From positions 124,001-188,000 of IMG/VR virus record IMGVR_UViG_3300032562_000004: 64,000 nt of DNA, one strand, 5' to 3'. Positions within the stretch are counted from its first letter, which is position 1. Every line of letters starts with the position of its first letter. Positions 8,559 to 16,683 of the stretch are shown piece after piece. The position numbers were made by a program, and so were the translations under genes. The stretch is from a virus. Under the pieces are notes generated by a model. It searched no databases. It saw only the letters and a program-made list of their open reading frames with translations, and had not been told where the DNA came from.

Positions 8559-9791
8559 TTAAAATTGTTGAGCTTGTAACATAGCTGTTTGTTGAGAACC
8601 AGGAGTTGTATTAAATTGTGTGGCGGTGGCAATATTTTGCTGTTGATTATTATAATTAGCTGCCACAGCACTACCTTTAAAGTTATTTTTAGTGTAGATA
8701 GTAGTTTCTTTAAATTGTAATACGATTCTAGTTTGTACTGGATAACCATCATCATATGTTGCCCAACCGTTAGGGGCATAATCAATTGAAACATTTGTTA
8801 AAACGCAATCATTAACTGTAAATGTTTTAGATGGTGTGCCACCCGTAATATTATTGGTTTGTGTTAAGAATCCAAGGCCACTTGCTGCCAATGCTGAGGA
8901 AATAGTATTGGTAATTTGACCAACAATACCTGAAGCACCTAAAAATTGAAATTGGACCTTGAATACTTGTGGTGGTGTTAAAAATTGTCCTGATGTACCA
9001 GTCATAGCACCAGCAATACCAGGTAATGAAAAATAAGCAAATGAATCGCAGATGTTTTGAATTGTTTGTGCTTCGGCTGCTGACTTTGGTGTTAATACAA
9101 ATTCCAATTGAAACTCTCTTAAATCAACACCTTTGTATAATAATTGCATTTGTGGGTTGGTAACTACTCCTAATGCTTGTGCAGCTAAACCACCTAATGC
9201 GGTGCCGTCCATTCCAAATGGACCACCAAGTTTATTAATTGTTGAACCAAATACTTTAGCGCCAATAGCCGTAGCCCATGGAGTAATAGCAGTTTGTAAA
9301 TCTCTACCTTTTTGGTCAGAATAAGCATTAGCAATCATACCAGGAAGTCCTAGTGCATCAGTCAAACTAACTTCACCATAGTTTGAAGTATAATTGATTG
9401 CCATGGTTTCTGGCATGAATAGTGAAATTGTTGCTAGTGGTGTACCTTGTGTTAATGGTTGATACTGAGATGCTGAAAACATGGTAGAGGCAACACTTTT
9501 TCCTGCATTAATAAAATTTTGAGCATCTGCCAGACTAGCATTACCTTCAATTAAATTCTTGCCACCAGCAATTACTGAATTACCTAAATCGGCTAAATTG
9601 TTACCAACGCCTGATTTATAATCATAAGCCTGAAAAATTACAGCATGACCTAATGTAGTATTAGTTCCTAAATCGGCTGGAAATACCATGTTTTGTGCTG
9701 AAGGTGTTCCGCCTAAGAGACTAGCTAATGGACTGGCAATTGAATTTAAACTAACGCCGCCAATATTTGTTGGTATAACTTGTAATCCCAT
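8559..9791 (-). CDS. Baseplate tail-tube junction protein gp48-like
   Basis: 410 residues. The C-terminal half holds the tube-like domain: LLYKGVDLREFQLEFVLTP, then LTPPQVFKVQFQFLG, and IDYAPNGWATYDDGYPVQTR, all hallmark strings of gp48 and related tube-initiator proteins. The N-terminal part has an ISLFMPETMAINY strand. gp48 sits on the hub and starts tail-tube polymerisation. It is the first gene of the minus-strand baseplate block, with a CATAAATA box about 30 bases upstream that could serve as a late promoter. Confidence 0.87.
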   Translation of the reverse strand: MGLQVIPTNIGGVSLNSIASPLASLLGGTPSAQNMVFPADLGTNTTLGHAVIFQAYDYKSGVGNNLADLGNSVIAGGKNLIEGNASLADAQNFINAGKSVASTMFSASQYQPLTQGTPLATISLFMPETMAINYTSNYGEVSLTDALGLPGMIANAYSDQKGRDLQTAITPWATAIGAKVFGSTINKLGGPFGMDGTALGGLAAQALGVVTNPQMQLLYKGVDLREFQLEFVLTPKSAAEAQTIQNICDSFAYFSLPGIAGAMTGTSGQFLTPPQVFKVQFQFLGASGIVGQITNTISSALAASGLGFLTQTNNITGGTPSKTFTVNDCVLTNVSIDYAPNGWATYDDGYPVQTRIVLQFKETTIYTKNNFKGSAVAANYNNQQQNIATATQFNTTPGSQQTAMLQAQQF

Positions 9792-9819
9792 GGTACTCTC
9801 TGGTTAATTGAATATATAT

Positions 9820-9827
9820 TATTTATG
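9820..9827 (-). promoter_or_regulatory. Possible T4-type late promoter (CATAAATA)
   Basis: CATAAATA on the minus strand differs by one base from the T4 late consensus TATAAATA and sits about 30 bases before the gp48-like ATG, the usual spacing. It overlaps the start codon of the divergent gp4-like gene. A single mismatch keeps this tentative. Confidence 0.4.
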
Positions 9828-10274
9828 TCTAGAAATTCAGCTTATTCCGGAAAGTTCAAACCTAAAAATCCCCACAAGTATGTTGGTGATCCAACCAATA
9901 TTATTTACCGATCTTCGTGGGAATGTCGTTTTATGCACCATTTTGATGTATCGGATTGGTGTATAAACTGGTCAAGTGAAGAACTCGTGGTACCTTATAT
10001 TTCTCCTGTTGATAATCAATGGCACCGATATTTTGTTGATTTTGTTATAAAAGTTAAAAATGAAAAAGGTGAAATAAAAACTTGGATGATAGAAGTTAAA
10101 CCTAAAAAACAAACAAAAGAACCGGAAATAAAAAAAAGGGTTACCAAACAATATATCACAGAAGTTGTGACTTGGGGTGTAAATCAAGCCAAATGGAAGG
10201 CGGCCGAAGAATATTGTTTAGACCGTGGATGGAAATTTGTTATATTCACAGAGGATCAATTACCTAAGTTTTGA
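9825..10274 (+). CDS. Head completion nuclease gp4-like
   Basis: 149 residues (T4 gp4 is 150). The pattern SGKFKPKNPHKYVGDPTNI, YRSSWECRFMHHFD, WSSEELVVPYISP, RYFVDFVIKVK and MIEVKPKKQTKEP is that of the gp4/gp50 head completion family. The E...D(x)...EVK string is a plausible nuclease-type active site. The protein seals the packaged head before tail joining. It is the first plus-strand gene of the divergent block. The identification is strong. Confidence 0.9.
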   Translation: MSRNSAYSGKFKPKNPHKYVGDPTNIIYRSSWECRFMHHFDVSDWCINWSSEELVVPYISPVDNQWHRYFVDFVIKVKNEKGEIKTWMIEVKPKKQTKEPEIKKRVTKQYITEVVTWGVNQAKWKAAEEYCLDRGWKFVIFTEDQLPKF

Positions 10275-10684
10275 CGCTTCAAAGCTTCTCTTTTTAACGC
10301 CATTTCTCTCATTCTTTGTATAGTTTCTTCACTAAATTTTCTATTTTTATTTCTTTGTTTTAAAGCTTCAAGTCGTTGTTCTTTGCCTTCTTCTGGCCAT
10401 TTTGAACCTTTTTTTGATTGACTTATTTTTTGTTTTGTTTCTTCAGAATGTGTTTTGCCTGTCCAATGATTAGTTTTACCTTTTAAACTATCACTAATAT
10501 TTTTTCGCTGCTCTTGTGTGTATTTGTAACCTGTGGTACCTTTTGTTTTTCCGCCACGGCCAACATTATCAACCTCAAAAATGGAAGATTCATAATCAAT
10601 ATAACGGTATTCAATTCCCAAGGCTTCGGAAAGAGATTTATTAATTTTTTCAAATTGTTTTGGTGTTATTGTAAAGGTATTCAT
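10256..10684 (-). CDS. NUMOD3-only homing-endonuclease relative
   Basis: Starting at MNTFTITPKQF gives 142 residues; a start 12 codons earlier would overlap the next gene. It has three NUMOD3-like DNA-binding repeats (TQEQRKNISDSLKGK, WTGKTHSEETKQKISQSKKG, FSEETIQRM). It lacks the GIY-YIG catalytic domain, so it is probably a remnant or a DNA-binding partner. It is inserted antisense between the gp4-like gene, overlapping its last 19 bases, and the next plus-strand gene, as mobile homing elements often are. Confidence 0.65.
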   Translation of the reverse strand: MNTFTITPKQFEKINKSLSEALGIEYRYIDYESSIFEVDNVGRGGKTKGTTGYKYTQEQRKNISDSLKGKTNHWTGKTHSEETKQKISQSKKGSKWPEEGKEQRLEALKQRNKNRKFSEETIQRMREMALKREALKRQNLGN

Positions 10685-10713
10685 ACGTCTATTTATGTGA
10701 ACTAAATAACTAA

Positions 10714-11310
10714 ATGGCATCTAAATTTACCACACTCGCAGAAGAACATTCACAGGCAGATTTTGACCGACTGTCGAAAGATTCTTTATCTTGGATGAAA
10801 AAGAAAATCCAAGAGATTCGTTCACCAGCATCCATGGCATTAGGTATGGCTCGTGAGAAATCTAGGCAAACAAATACTTTTAAATTGGGTCAATTATATT
10901 GTTTTTATTATGATCCAAAAGGTAAAGATGATTTACCATATTACGATATATTCCCAATGGTATTGGTATTGGATCGTTATGAAGATGGCTTTTTAGGTTT
11001 GAACCTACATTATTTACCATACCGATACCGAGTGGCATTCCTGAAGAAACTCATGGATTACGCAGTCCTAAACAAAGATGATGAAATTAAAAGGTTGAGA
11101 GTCACTTACGACATTTTAACGACCTCCAGACGCCTCCGTGAGTTTCAACCTTGTCTCAAACGCTATCTTTTTGGTCATATTAAGTCAAGGTTACTTACCA
11201 TTCAACCGTCCGAGTGGGAAGTTGCTACATTATTGCCACTACAACAGTTTAGAAAAGCCAAACCTAATAAAGTCTGGCAAGATTCGATAGAAGAAATAAG
11301 GAAAAACTAA
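10714..11310 (+). CDS. T4-like conserved virion-assembly protein (possibly gp2-type)
   Basis: 198 residues. The central part has KLGQLYCFYYDPKGKDDLPYYD, then GFLGLNLHYLPYRYRVAFL, and CLKRYLFGHIKSRLL. I associate this pattern with a conserved gene next to gp4 and the tube genes in environmental T4-like phages. DNA end protector gp2 is one possible identity by position, but I cannot show homology. It is basic and has no signal sequence. The stop abuts the following tube-like gene. Confidence 0.6.
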   Translation: MASKFTTLAEEHSQADFDRLSKDSLSWMKKKIQEIRSPASMALGMAREKSRQTNTFKLGQLYCFYYDPKGKDDLPYYDIFPMVLVLDRYEDGFLGLNLHYLPYRYRVAFLKKLMDYAVLNKDDEIKRLRVTYDILTTSRRLREFQPCLKRYLFGHIKSRLLTIQPSEWEVATLLPLQQFRKAKPNKVWQDSIEEIRKN

Positions 11311-11895
11311 ATGGCCGGTACCATTAATGATTTTTTAGCCAGTTTTACCACAGATATTGCCAGACCGAATAGGTTTGATGTAACTATTCCTGTACCACTT
11401 TCTCTGGCAAACTATATCACTAGTGCCAGAAATTTAACTTTCCGTTGTGATACAGCGGTATTACCTGGTCGTTCATTTGAAACGGCAGATAAAAAAATGG
11501 GTTCGGCACCAATCGAAAAGTTTCCATACCATACAAATTATCAAGAAGCAACACTTACATTCATTCTATCTGATGATATGAATGAAAAGATTTTCTTTGA
11601 TGCTTGGATGGAATTAATGAATCCATCAACAACATATAACTTTCAGTATAAATCAAATTATGCTGTTGATATTAGTATTAATCAGTATGATGTGAAGAAC
11701 AATTTAACTTATGCTGGTTTATTACAAGAAGCATTTCCAATTGATGTGAACCAATTGGACTTAGATTGGGCGGCCGATGGTCACCATAAACTGGCGGTAG
11801 TATTTGCTTATCGTCAATGGAGCAATAATTCTGTTAGTTCACTTATTGAGAATCTTAAAACAGGTCTTATTTCTGGTTTGATTAATTCGATTTAA
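11311..11895 (+). CDS. Tail tube-like protein (gp54/gp19 family)
   Basis: 194 residues. The opening [22 protein letters not shown] and the later [31 protein letters not shown] and [17 protein letters not shown] are the signature of T4 gp19-type tube and gp54-type tube-initiator proteins. Located inside the baseplate block rather than next to the sheath gene, it is more likely gp54 (baseplate tube cap) than the major tube protein, but the family does not discriminate clearly. Its 3' end overlaps the antisense GIY-YIG gene by 14 bases. Confidence 0.82.
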   Translation: MAGTINDFLASFTTDIARPNRFDVTIPVPLSLANYITSARNLTFRCDTAVLPGRSFETADKKMGSAPIEKFPYHTNYQEATLTFILSDDMNEKIFFDAWMELMNPSTTYNFQYKSNYAVDISINQYDVKNNLTYAGLLQEAFPIDVNQLDLDWAADGHHKLAVVFAYRQWSNNSVSSLIENLKTGLISGLINSI

Positions 11896-12511
11896 TTGAA
11901 TTTCTTTTGTAATTTCTATATGTGGATGCACAAGACCTACCACAACATATACGATTTAAGTATTTTGGACTAGTAAAATCTTTATTACAGATTAAACAAT
12001 TTTTAACTAAACTACTACCATTTTCAATAAACCTTTGCTTGTGTTGTTTTTTTGTTTCTTCAGACCAAATACATTTTATTCCGGTATGAGATTTCGACAT
12101 TTTTAATATAGTTTCATCTTTATGCTTTTTGTTTTTCATACCATGTTGCCGGCCATGTTTATACTTTACACCCAAAAGAGATTTTCTTATTTTATCTTTA
12201 TGTTCTTGAGATTTTGGCTTATTGTTACCTGGAGCACCATCACCACCGTCAGTTTTATTTCTTAATATTCCAGTACCTAAATCTATTCTTCCATACCATT
12301 TAATCATTTTTCGTTCTAAAGCCAAAGCACCAATTTCTGTTAATTTTGATTCTATAATAACCACTCTATTTTTGTTTTTGGGTGGATAAACTTCACCTTT
12401 ACCTTTACAGTAAGCTCTATTATTTTTTCCTTTGCCAAAATAATAAGGCGATCCGTCTGGTCGTAGATAAGCATAGACATAAAAGACCAATTGGGGTATA
12501 TAAATAGACAT
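11882..12511 (-). CDS. GIY-YIG homing endonuclease with NUMOD3
   Basis: 209 residues. The N-terminal domain shows [21 protein letters not shown] (a GIY-YIG variant with YVY and YFGKG) and an R/E core ([11 protein letters not shown]). NUMOD3 helices follow ([26 protein letters not shown]), then a C-terminal zinc-finger-like [20 protein letters not shown]. It is antisense between two virion genes, typical of free-standing Seg-like enzymes. A minus-strand TATAAATA box lies about 60 bases upstream. Confidence 0.85.
   Translation of the reverse strand: MSIYIPQLVFYVYAYLRPDGSPYYFGKGKNNRAYCKGKGEVYPPKNKNRVVIIESKLTEIGALALERKMIKWYGRIDLGTGILRNKTDGGDGAPGNNKPKSQEHKDKIRKSLLGVKYKHGRQHGMKNKKHKDETILKMSKSHTGIKCIWSEETKKQHKQRFIENGSSLVKNCLICNKDFTSPKYLNRICCGRSCASTYRNYKRNSIKSN
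12499..12506 (+). promoter_or_regulatory. T4-type late promoter box for gp26-like gene
   Basis: An exact TATAAATA on the plus strand lies about 100 bases upstream of the gp26-like ATG, within the 5' end of the antisense GIY-YIG gene. It fits late expression of the hub chaperone. Confidence 0.5.
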
Positions 12512-12571
12512 AAGCTGGCATTCCTTTACAATGTTAGAGTGTGTGCGGAGGCCAATCCGGCGACATACACT

Positions 12572-12579
12572 TATTTATA
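12572..12579 (-). promoter_or_regulatory. T4-type late promoter box for GIY-YIG gene
   Basis: An exact TATAAATA on the minus strand lies 60 bases before the antisense GIY-YIG ATG. Together with the plus-strand box about 70 bases away it makes a divergent, overlapping late promoter pair. Confidence 0.45.
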
Positions 12580-12602
12580 ATAATTTAATAGTTGAGGACA
12601 TA

Positions 12603-13325
12603 ATGTTACCAAAGATTGATGCACCAGTATATGAATTAGATTTACCTTTATCGAAGAAACATATTCGTTTTCGTCCTTTTTTAGTAAAAGAACAGAAGAA
12701 TTTGATGATGGCATTAGAATCTGATGATAGAGAAACAATTGAAAGAAATATCCGTCAGGTTCTAACTAACTGTACCTTGACCGACAATATTGATGTTGAT
12801 AAGTTACCAGTAATTGATGTTGAGTTTTACTTTATTAACTTACGAGCAAGGTCTGTAGGTGAGGTAGTAGAAAACGAATACATCTGTACCAATGAAGTTG
12901 ATGGTAAAGCCTGTAATAATAAAATGAAAGGCACATTAAACTTATTGGACATTAAAGTTGATGTTGATCCTGATAGAAAAGATACGATTAAAGTAACCGA
13001 TAAGATTTCTATCAAGATGAAATATCCAGAGTTCTCTTTGGTTGATAAGTTAAGTAAGAAAGAATCGGCTGTTGATATTGCTTTTGAAGTAATGGCAGAA
13101 AGTGTTGAATGGATTTTTGATGGTGAACAATATTACTATGCTAATGAAACACCTAAAGAAGAACTCATGCAGTTTATTGAATCTTTGAATCAAGAACAGT
13201 TTGGCAAGTTGGAAGAATTCTTTAGTAATCTTCCAACAATGCACAGAACAATGGAAATGAAATGCGGTAAATGTGGTTTTGAGCATCGTATTGATATGGA
13301 AGGCCTCGAAAGTTTTTTCGGGTAA
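12603..13325 (+). CDS. Baseplate hub chaperone gp26-like (frameshift donor)
   Basis: The start is MLPKIDAPVYELDLP, preceded by a GAGGAC ribosome site; an ATG 24 codons earlier has no such site. 240 residues of the T4 baseplate chaperone family (gp26/gp51 type): FRPFLVKEQKNLMMALES, FYFINLRARSVGE, and a Cys pair region ending MEMKCGKCGFEHRIDMEGLESFFG. It is needed for hub assembly rather than being in the virion. The last codons contain T TTT TTC, a canonical -1 slippery heptamer, and the -1 frame stays open for 65 more codons. Confidence 0.85.
   Translation: MLPKIDAPVYELDLPLSKKHIRFRPFLVKEQKNLMMALESDDRETIERNIRQVLTNCTLTDNIDVDKLPVIDVEFYFINLRARSVGEVVENEYICTNEVDGKACNNKMKGTLNLLDIKVDVDPDRKDTIKVTDKISIKMKYPEFSLVDKLSKKESAVDIAFEVMAESVEWIFDGEQYYYANETPKEELMQFIESLNQEQFGKLEEFFSNLPTMHRTMEMKCGKCGFEHRIDMEGLESFFG
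13313..13319 (+). promoter_or_regulatory. Predicted -1 ribosomal frameshift site (TTTTTTC)
   Basis: In the gp26 reading frame the bases read T TTT TTC, an X XXY YYZ heptamer, ending two codons before the stop. Slipping back one base enters an open frame at 13319. An 8-bp hairpin (13345-13352 with 13364-13371) lies downstream as a possible stimulator, farther than the usual spacing. This resembles the G/GT tail-chaperone frameshifts of lambda-like phages. Confidence 0.65.
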
Positions 13326-13516
13326 TATTTTGTTATGACAATTTGAGAAATTACTATAAAACTAATTTCTCCTTGATGCAACACCATAAGTATTCTCTCA
13401 CGGAACTTGAAAATATGTTACCGTGGGAGAGGGACATTTACGTGGCTATGCTGATTCAGTATATTGAAGAAGAAAACGAAAAAATAAAACAACAACAGGC
13501 TGCAGCAAGACGATAG
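13319..13516 (+). CDS. -1 frame C-terminal extension of gp26-like chaperone
   Basis: This frame is open upstream of its only ATG (13376) back to the slippery site in gp26, which suggests translation as a gp26 fusion rather than as a separate gene. The extension adds 65 residues, including YDNLRNYYKTNFSLMQQHHK, then YSLTELENMLPWERDIYVAM and a charged C-terminus EEENEKIKQQQ. The E(N)M.P(W/F)ERDIYV string is a conserved tail-chaperone-type ending in environmental T4-like phages, as I recall. Its stop codon abuts the next ATG. A 46-residue independent product from 13376 is the alternative. Confidence 0.68.
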   Translation, partial: RVIFCYDNLRNYYKTNFSLMQHHKYSLTELENMLPWERDIYVAMLIQYIEEENEKIKQQQAAARR

Positions 13517-15181
13517 ATGGATGATAAAAATAATTCGGATTGGAAAAAGGAATGGAAGGATTCAGGATTAGATCCTGATAAACCTGAAGATTTTAAAAAA
13601 ATCCAAAGCATTTACGCCAAGAAAATGGAAACAAAAATTCTTGGAGGGTTGGAAAATAGCCCAGCACAAACCGTTTCAAACATAATCAACAAACTTCATG
13701 GAATTGATAAACAAAAACCATTGGTTGAAGGTAAAGATTATACTATTGCACCTGGTGGTGAAGATGTTGAATTGAGTCAAGAATTTATTGATTCGATGAG
13801 AAAAAGGTCAAAAGAACTCACTAAGACCAAAGGTATGGAAAATATGTTGGGTAACCCAATTATGTCTTCCGTATTTAAAAAGAATCCAAAAAGAAATCAA
13901 AAAAATTCAAAACCGGAAGTAGCAGCTGATACTTCAGTAAATGAAGATAAAGAAAAACTTGCTCCTAAAAAAGATCCATTAATTAACCATGTTGCACCTG
14001 CTTCTGAATCCAAACTAAAGGCAGGAGATTCTGAAGGTGATATTCTAGGTAAAATCTTTAATTTGATGGTAGAAAAATACCACAGAGATGATGCTAATTT
14101 TAAAGAAGAAACCAAATATAAAGAAAAACTCAAAGAAAAAAAAGAAACTCGTTCAAAAGAGTTAATTGATTTATTTACACCAGGTAAAAAGAAACCAGGT
14201 AAAAGAAAGAAAAAAGAAAAAGAAGGTACTGCCGAAAAAGTAGAACCTAAAACTACTGGTACAACTAAAGGTGGAACAACATCAGCAGTAAGAGATACCA
14301 CCAATTCAGTTGTTTCGACTGGAACTAAAGCTGTAGTGGGTGTTGCAGCTGCAGGTGCTGCGGTAGTTGGTGTTGATGCTTTGGCCGCCAAGATAACTAA
14401 AAATGAAGGCGGTGGAAATCCAAATCAAGCAAACATTGTAAAGGGACATTCAGCAAAAGAAGCACAAATTATCAAAGGTAATATAGATGTTACTACAGGT
14501 AAAACTTTTGATAAATCATTAGAAGAAATGACCTTAGGTGAAGCTTATGATTTGGGAACTAGAAGAGGTAAATATTATAATGCTAAAGGTGCTGGTGCCG
14601 CATTAGGTAAGTATGGTTTTATGCCTATTGCGATTGAAGATAGAGGTAGAGCACTTTATGGAAAAGATTGGAGAAATGTTCCGTTTGATTCAAAAACTCA
14701 GGATGAATTAAACAAGTCACTAATTATAACCAATTTACAAAAATTACAAAAAGCAGGAATACCACCATCTGAAAGAAATTTATATTTGATGCACTTTTTT
14801 GGTAATACTGCACAAACTTCAGCATTTTTAAATTCTTCAGATGAAAGTAGTATGGCGCCCATTCTAGATATGTACAATCATGGCGCTACTGCAAATCCGG
14901 ATGTTGCCAAGTTAACTGTTGGCCAATATAAAAAAAGGTTTTTGGCTAAATTTGATGATACTCCCGCTGACTTACAAGTAAAATCAGTAGCACAACCAGT
15001 ATCAAATCCACCTACAACAATTCCAAGTAAAATTCCAGATGGACAATCTTCAAGTGCACCATCTACAACAATAATAAGTAAAACTACCAATGTAATTAAA
15101 GGTGGTACTACATATAGTATAACGGAAGATAATTCTCCTGATACTTCTCCATTAATCGACAGACAATATAATTTAAGATAA
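13517..15181 (+). CDS. Baseplate/tail protein with lysozyme-like domain
   Basis: 554 residues. The N-terminal 250 are charged and Lys/Glu-rich with coiled segments (KYKEKLKEKKETRSKELIDL). A short Ala/Gly/Val hydrophobic stretch follows (VVGVAAAGAAVVGVDAL), then a probable muramidase/transglycosylase-like domain from about residue 290: KNEGG, LGEAYDLG, GAALGKYGFMPIAIED, LYLMHFFGN. The GKYGFMP string resembles the YQFMP substrate loop of phage lysozyme-like domains. It may supply the peptidoglycan-cleaving role of T4 gp5 lysozyme. Catalysis is inferred. Confidence 0.62.
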   Translation: MDDKNNSDWKKEWKDSGLDPDKPEDFKKIQSIYAKKMETKILGGLENSPAQTVSNIINKLHGIDKQKPLVEGKDYTIAPGGEDVELSQEFIDSMRKRSKELTKTKGMENMLGNPIMSSVFKKNPKRNQKNSKPEVAADTSVNEDKEKLAPKKDPLINHVAPASESKLKAGDSEGDILGKIFNLMVEKYHRDDANFKEETKYKEKLKEKKETRSKELIDLFTPGKKKPGKRKKKEKEGTAEKVEPKTTGTTKGGTTSAVRDTTNSVVSTGTKAVVGVAAAGAAVVGVDALAAKITKNEGGGNPNQANIVKGHSAKEAQIIKGNIDVTTGKTFDKSLEEMTLGEAYDLGTRRGKYYNAKGAGAALGKYGFMPIAIEDRGRALYGKDWRNVPFDSKTQDELNKSLIITNLQKLQKAGIPPSERNLYLMHFFGNTAQTSAFLNSSDESSMAPILDMYNHGATANPDVAKLTVGQYKKRFLAKFDDTPADLQVKSVAQPVSNPPTTIPSKIPDGQSSSAPSTTIISKTTNVIKGGTTYSITEDNSPDTSPLIDRQYNLR

Positions 15182-15183
15182 AC

Positions 15184-16635
15184 ATGGACTATCAAAAAGC
15201 CAGACAGGTCAGAAAAAAGAGCCTATTATCACTCATCACACAACAAAAGTTTGGTGAGGGTAAAAGTCTTGGTGCATCCGTTAGAGGTGCAGTTTCACAA
15301 AAGTTTCAAGCCAAAGCCAAAGGTATTAAAGAAAGCCTTGATCCATTAAATTGGGTTAGAAAAGCCACAGGTAAAGGTGCTTTCGGTGACTTTGCTGTTA
15401 CTGGTTTAGGTAGAATGTTTGGTCGTTCTGATAAAGATATCAAAGCTTTTGGTGGTATTGGTAGAAAAAAATTAAGAGGCAAAAAAGATCCACAGTTTAC
15501 TACTATTGCTGCAGGTCCACTTAAACCATTAAAACGTGGTGATGGTGTTGCTGATGTTTTGGCCAAGATGTATAACTTCATGATGCAAAATGAAGAAATG
15601 CACAAACTGAACTTAGAGATTGATAAAGCTTTCAAACAAGAAGAAATGGATGAGGACGACCGCAGACATGAAGAATTAGTCAAAACAATTAAGAAGTATA
15701 TGAAAGTGTCAAAATCTTCTACAGGTAAAGTAAGAGATGTTGGTGGTGGAGGTTTCTTTGATGGTATAATTGATATGGTTAAAGGATTAATTGGGAAAGC
15801 AATTGACGCACTGAAATTTTTAATTGCTCCATTATTAACATTTGTTTCTTCGATAGGCGCAATGGCACTTGAGGCGTTAGGAACTTTAGCTGCATTTCTT
15901 ATTACTCCAGCAGGCGTTGCATTTTTAGGACTTATTGCTGCTGGTACAATTGCTGCATGGATTGCTAAAATGATTGCTGCTGATCCCCAGGCAGCATTAG
16001 CAGGTAAAGGTCCTGTAGGTACAGCTGTTGCAGGACCTGGTGCTGAAACTCAATTGCCTTCTTCGGAAGAAGAACAAGCAAATAAATCTTTGGCCAACAA
16101 AGCAAAAGCAGTGGACAAAAAAGGCATCAAAAAGGCATCATTAGAAGAATTGGAGGCCAAACAACAATTGCTAATTGAAACTGGCGATCCAAGATACAGA
16201 GTAAAAAAAGGTCAAGGTGATGAATCTGATAAACTCAAAGCAAAACAACTTGATGATATAGAATCAGAAATTACTGCAAGAAAATCAAAACAAACTTCAC
16301 AAGCACCAAACAATAAAACAGAAACACCTACTGCTGTTCCAGTAAAATCAGCTTCATCTGAACCCACGCCAGAAAAAACGGATGTGTCTGTGCCTACGGC
16401 CGCAACCGAAACACCTAAAGTACAACCCGTACAACAGTCAGCCAATCCTCCTGTGCCTGTAGCTGCACCAAGCCAAGCATCAACAGGTGGTGATACTCAA
16501 CCAATCGTTTCTGTAAACAGTAGTACTAATACTATTGGTGATAAATCTCCACCTAAGATTGTACAAACAAATACGGCAAGAGCAAGAAATGGCGACCTTA
16601 ACCGATACTTAATGAATATTGCGGGTGTTGTTTAA
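15184..16635 (+). CDS. Tail tape-measure/hub-like structural protein
   Basis: 483 residues. A basic N-terminus (MDYQKARQVRKKSLL) is followed by an amphipathic region and an acidic/basic coiled coil (EEMHKLNLEIDKAFKQEEMDEDD). A strong hydrophobic zone at about 195-265 has LIGKAIDALKFLIAPLLTFV and AAFLITPAGVAFLGLIAAG. The C-terminal tail is Pro/Thr/Ser-rich and ends RARNGDLNRYLMNIAGVV. Hydrophobic helices next to coiled coils are typical of tape-measure or hub proteins. The protein is short for a tape measure. Its start is two bases after the preceding stop. Confidence 0.5.
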   Translation: MDYQKARQVRKKSLLSLITQQKFGEGKSLGASVRGAVSQKFQAKAKGIKESLDPLNWVRKATGKGAFGDFAVTGLGRMFGRSDKDIKAFGGIGRKKLRGKKDPQFTTIAAGPLKPLKRGDGVADVLAKMYNFMMQNEEMHKLNLEIDKAFKQEEMDEDDRRHEELVKTIKKYMKVSKSSTGKVRDVGGGGFFDGIIDMVKGLIGKAIDALKFLIAPLLTFVSSIGAMALEALGTLAAFLITPAGVAFLGLIAAGTIAAWIAKMIAADPQAALAGKGPVGTAVAGPGAETQLPSSEEEQANKSLANKAKAVDKKGIKKASLEELEAKQQLLIETGDPRYRVKKGQGDESDKLKAKQLDDIESEITARKSKQTSQAPNNKTETPTAVPVKSASSEPTPEKTDVSVPTAATETPKVQPVQQSANPPVPVAAPSQASTGGDTQPIVSVNSSTNTIGDKSPPKIVQTNTARARNGDLNRYLMNIAGVV

Positions 16636-16640
16636 CCAAT

Positions 16641-16663
16641 AAAAAACCCACCTTTCGGTGGGT
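16641..16663 (-). terminator. Rho-independent terminator after gp32
   Basis: ACCCACC-TTTC-GGTGGGT forms a 7-bp stem with a tetraloop. On the minus strand it is followed by six T residues, so it ends the gp32 transcript. The plus strand has no T-run after the stem. Confidence 0.85.
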
Positions 16664-16683
16664 CTAAACCAAGGGGTTAAGGT

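Noticed and set aside
13376-13516. Independent 46-residue gene after gp26
   Set aside because: The frame is open upstream to a slippery heptamer and the ATG has no ribosome site, so a frameshift extension is preferred, though not proven.
16641-16663. Plus-strand terminator for the tape/hub gene
   Set aside because: The stem has no T-run on the plus strand; only the minus-strand direction fits.
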